From the NCBI RefSeq assembly GCF_008124765.1, contig NZ_VNHS01000002.1:868001-932000 (forward strand): DNA of 64,000 bases, given 5' to 3'. The position numbers and the translations under genes were made by a program. This document shows, in pieces, positions 62,079-64,000 of this stretch. The notes under the pieces are model-generated. The model was given only the letters and a program-made list of their open reading frames with translations. It was not told the origin of the DNA and ran no database searches. Each line of letters starts with the position of its first letter. Positions within the stretch are counted from its first letter, which is position 1. The stretch is from Paenibacillus methanolicus. Lineage in GTDB: Bacteria; Bacillota; Bacilli; Paenibacillales; Paenibacillaceae.

Positions 62079-63223
62079 GCTTGGCCGGCCTCCCCCGCGG
62101 GCATCGGCACGGATCGGCCGTGCTCGTATTCCGCGCATGCCTGCAGGAACGCGCCGACCCCCTTCAGATCATTCGCGATAATCGGTTCGCTGATATAATA
62201 CGCGTACGTCCCGTCGCGGCGGTCCGCGCCGCCGAGCCCCGCCACCATGCAGTTCTTGTTCAGGTTGACCCAGCCTTCCTTCGTCTCCAGCACGAACTCC
62301 GCGATGAGCCCGGCGAAGGCATGCTCCAGCGTCTCGTTCCAATGCGAATCCAGCACGCCCAGACGCAGCCCTTTGGCGATGGCCAGCACGATCATCGACG
62401 ACGCCGACGCCTCCAGGTAATTGCCTTTGCGTCCTCCTTGGTCCAGCACTTGATACCAGACGCCCGAATCGGCGTCCTGCACGCCACGCAGCGCCGTCAG
62501 CGCATCGCGAAGAATCCGCTCCAGCTCGCCTCGGTCCTGATGGCTCTCCGGCAGCAGCTCCAGCACGTCGGCCAGCGCCATGACGAACCAACCCATCGAA
62601 CGCCCCCAGAAGCACGGCGACAAGCCGGTCGCCGGATCGCTCCACGGCTGCTCGCGCTTCTCGTCCCAAGCGTGGTAGAGCAGCCCCGTCCGCGCGTCGC
62701 GCGTATGCTTCTCGCACAGGATGAACTGCTTCGTCACGTCGCCTTGCCCTTCGCCGTTCTCGAACGTCAGCAGGTAGTCGAGATAGAACGGCGCGCCCAT
62801 ATACAAGCCATCCAGCCAAATTTGATACGGATAAATCTGCTTGTGCCAGAATGCGCCCTCCGACGTGCGGGGATGCGTGCGCAGCTGCTCGCGAAGCGAC
62901 GCCGCGGCCAGCTTATACTTCTCCTCGCCCGTCTCGCGCCACAGGTCGATCAGCAGCTTGCCGTTATTGATATGGTCGATGTTGTATTCGTCCGCCCGGT
63001 AGCCGCGAACGGTGCCGTCCTCGCCGACGAACGCGTCCATGTTGTCTTGGATGTAACGGAAATACCGCTGCTCGCCGGTGAATTTCCACAACTGCCGGAA
63101 GCCTCGCAGCACGACGCCGTAATCGTACGACCATTTGCCGTCGTAGCCTTTGCCCTCGTCCAGGCGCGGCGTGCGCGCCATTACCGTCTCCGCCGTGCGG
63201 ATCGCCCATTTCGATCTCTCCAT
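62075..63223 (-). CDS. GH105 unsaturated glucuronyl/galacturonyl hydrolase (YteR-like)
   Basis: A 382-residue alpha/alpha barrel enzyme, the length of YteR/YesR. The catalytic Asp lies in WLDGLYMGAPF (about residue 138), with GRSMGWFVMALADVLELLP and ASASSMIVLAIAKGLRLG as further family sections. It removes the unsaturated sugar left by pectate or rhamnogalacturonan lyases, inside the cell. ATG 63223 has AGGAGG 6 bases upstream; the frame to 63265 has not. First enzyme gene after the solute-binding protein. Confidence 0.92.
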   Translation of the reverse strand: MERSKWAIRTAETVMARTPRLDEGKGYDGKWSYDYGVVLRGFRQLWKFTGEQRYFRYIQDNMDAFVGEDGTVRGYRADEYNIDHINNGKLLIDLWRETGEEKYKLAAASLREQLRTHPRTSEGAFWHKQIYPYQIWLDGLYMGAPFYLDYLLTFENGEGQGDVTKQFILCEKHTRDARTGLLYHAWDEKREQPWSDPATGLSPCFWGRSMGWFVMALADVLELLPESHQDRGELERILRDALTALRGVQDADSGVWYQVLDQGGRKGNYLEASASSMIVLAIAKGLRLGVLDSHWNETLEHAFAGLIAEFVLETKEGWVNLNKNCMVAGLGGADRRDGTYAYYISEPIIANDLKGVGAFLQACAEYEHGRSVPMPAGEAGQA

Positions 63224-63310
63224 GATAACCTCCTCGTTCTCGTAAACAGGTCCCGCCGCGCCCATCGCAGCCGCGGGCGGGCAGGACCCCCTTCATTACG
63301 TCGTCTTCAG

Positions 63311-64000
63311 TTAACCTTGCACTTTGGCGTAAGCCGCTTCGTATTCGCTGACGACGCTCGCGCCGCCGGCCTTCTTCCAGCTCTCGATCGCCGCCTTGAA
63401 GTCGTCCAGCGTCGCTTTGCCCAGAATGTACTTGTACGTCGCGTCGGTAATGATCTTCTGCAGCTCGGAGCCCTGCGAGGACCATGTCGGCGCTTCCAGC
63501 GAGTAGAACGGGTTCAGCACCGCGTAATTCGCGTTGTCCGCGATCAGCTTGTCGGCCTCTTTCTTGAGCGGGTCCGCGTCGTGAATCTTGTAGCCGACTT
63601 CCTTCGGCCGGGACGCGGCGAACGGCTGCACCTCCTGCTGCCACAGATCCGTGTTGCTGATCGTGACGGCTTGCTCGGCATCCTTCGTATAGTGCGTGCC
63701 TTCGATGCCGTACGTCATGAGGGCGTACGCCTCTTCGCTCATCAGATCGTTGACGAATTGCAGAACGCGCTTCAGCTCGGCTTCGTCCTTCACCTCCGAG
63801 CGAGGGAACGAGAGCAGGCCTCCGATTCCGTTGTTGCCGCTCCAGATCGCGCGCTGCTGGCCCTGCGCCGTCATATCGTTCACCATGACCAGCTCCATGT
63901 TGTCCTGCACGCCTTTAGCCATGTTGAGCAGGTTCTTGCTGTCGAACAAGGCGCCGACGTAGATGCCCGCCTTGCCTTGGGCGAACTTCTGCTGCTGGTC
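63311..64000 (-). CDS. Partial sugar ABC solute-binding protein (LplA/YtcQ type), C-terminal part
   Basis: The frame is open to the right edge, so only the last 229 residues are seen. AQGKAGIYVGALFDSKNLLN and FPRSEVKDEAELKRVLQFVN then LMSEEAYALMTYGIEGTHY are typical of LplA/YtcQ-type solute-binding proteins that serve pectic oligosaccharide importers. The gene would start outside the window. It is followed by 87 bases before GH105, with a GC-rich imperfect hairpin that may protect the upstream mRNA. Confidence 0.88.
   Translation of the reverse strand, partial: DQQQKFAQGKAGIYVGALFDSKNLLNMAKGVQDNMELVMVNDMTAQGQQRAIWSGNNGIGGLLSFPRSEVKDEAELKRVLQFVNDLMSEEAYALMTYGIEGTHYTKDAEQAVTISNTDLWQQEVQPFAASRPKEVGYKIHDADPLKKEADKLIADNANYAVLNPFYSLEAPTWSSQGSELQKIITDATYKYILGKATLDDFKAAIESWKKAGGASVVSEYEAAYAKVQG

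Noticed and set aside
1..64000. tRNA, rRNA, riboswitch or T-box
   Set aside because: No cloverleaf-like sequence, conserved rRNA segments, T-box motif or known riboswitch core was recognised by eye; a covariance search was not possible.

Overview
The window looks like a chromosomal stretch from a Paenibacillus-type Firmicute. This is inferred, not searched. The pointers are GC-rich coding sequence with AT-rich sigma-A promoters, strong AAGGAGG ribosome sites, a surface protein with three SLH domains, a KinB-like kinase, CcpA-type cre sites, LplA/LplC-type sugar transporter pieces and a dense set of plant-polysaccharide hydrolases. No tRNA, rRNA, CRISPR array, transposase or complete mobile element was seen.

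Layout. (1) 1-2,900: a MarR regulator and an ArsA/Get3-like ATPase with three copies of one palindrome, then a GNAT acetyltransferase. (2) 3,300-6,600: a Fur-boxed siderophore uptake operon (lipoprotein plus two FecCD permeases, no ATPase). (3) 6,650-10,610: a YbjN-like protein and a 986-residue protein whose N terminus resembles those of injection-system cargo. (4) 10,750-15,650: a six-gene YtrA-type operon with two ABC exporters and a DUF4097 protein. (5) 16,500-28,400: a hemicellulose locus with an ArsR-type regulator, a sugar ABC importer, a GH43, a GH2 and a divergent secreted GH43 paralogue. (6) 28,500-39,000: a GntR/LacI regulator with an intracellular GH43, a YetF-like protein, a fatty acid desaturase, a ROK-MFS pair, several small or unknown genes, a truncated acetyltransferase and a permease remnant. 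(7) 39,100-44,100: a divergent GH2 / secreted GH43-lectin pair. (8) 44,100-50,100: a large SLH surface protein and a LysM membrane protein. (9) 50,200-56,700: an MFS sugar efflux-like protein, a sporulation-type kinase, an SgrR-like regulator and an unusual alpha/beta hydrolase with a basic tail. (10) 56,900-64,000: a pectin operon (solute-binding protein, GH105, GH28, esterase, pectin methylesterase, GH43) running off the right edge.

How the parts fit. Secreted or surface-exposed GH43 enzymes would release oligosaccharides from arabinoxylan or arabinan. ABC importers (ATPases not encoded here, probably shared) would take them up, and cytoplasmic GH2, GH43, GH28 and GH105 enzymes would finish them. 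CcpA sites at three promoters and local ArsR, ROK and GntR regulators suggest control by both glucose and specific substrate.

The items most worth a second look are: a two-copy structured intergenic element (24279-24415 and 51746-51908) whose middle hairpins differ in sequence but not in form; a C-terminal domain shared by the ArsR regulator and the 913-residue GH2 enzyme; a common motif in front of the sugar operon and its regulator; and the 986-residue injection-cargo-like protein with its small partner.
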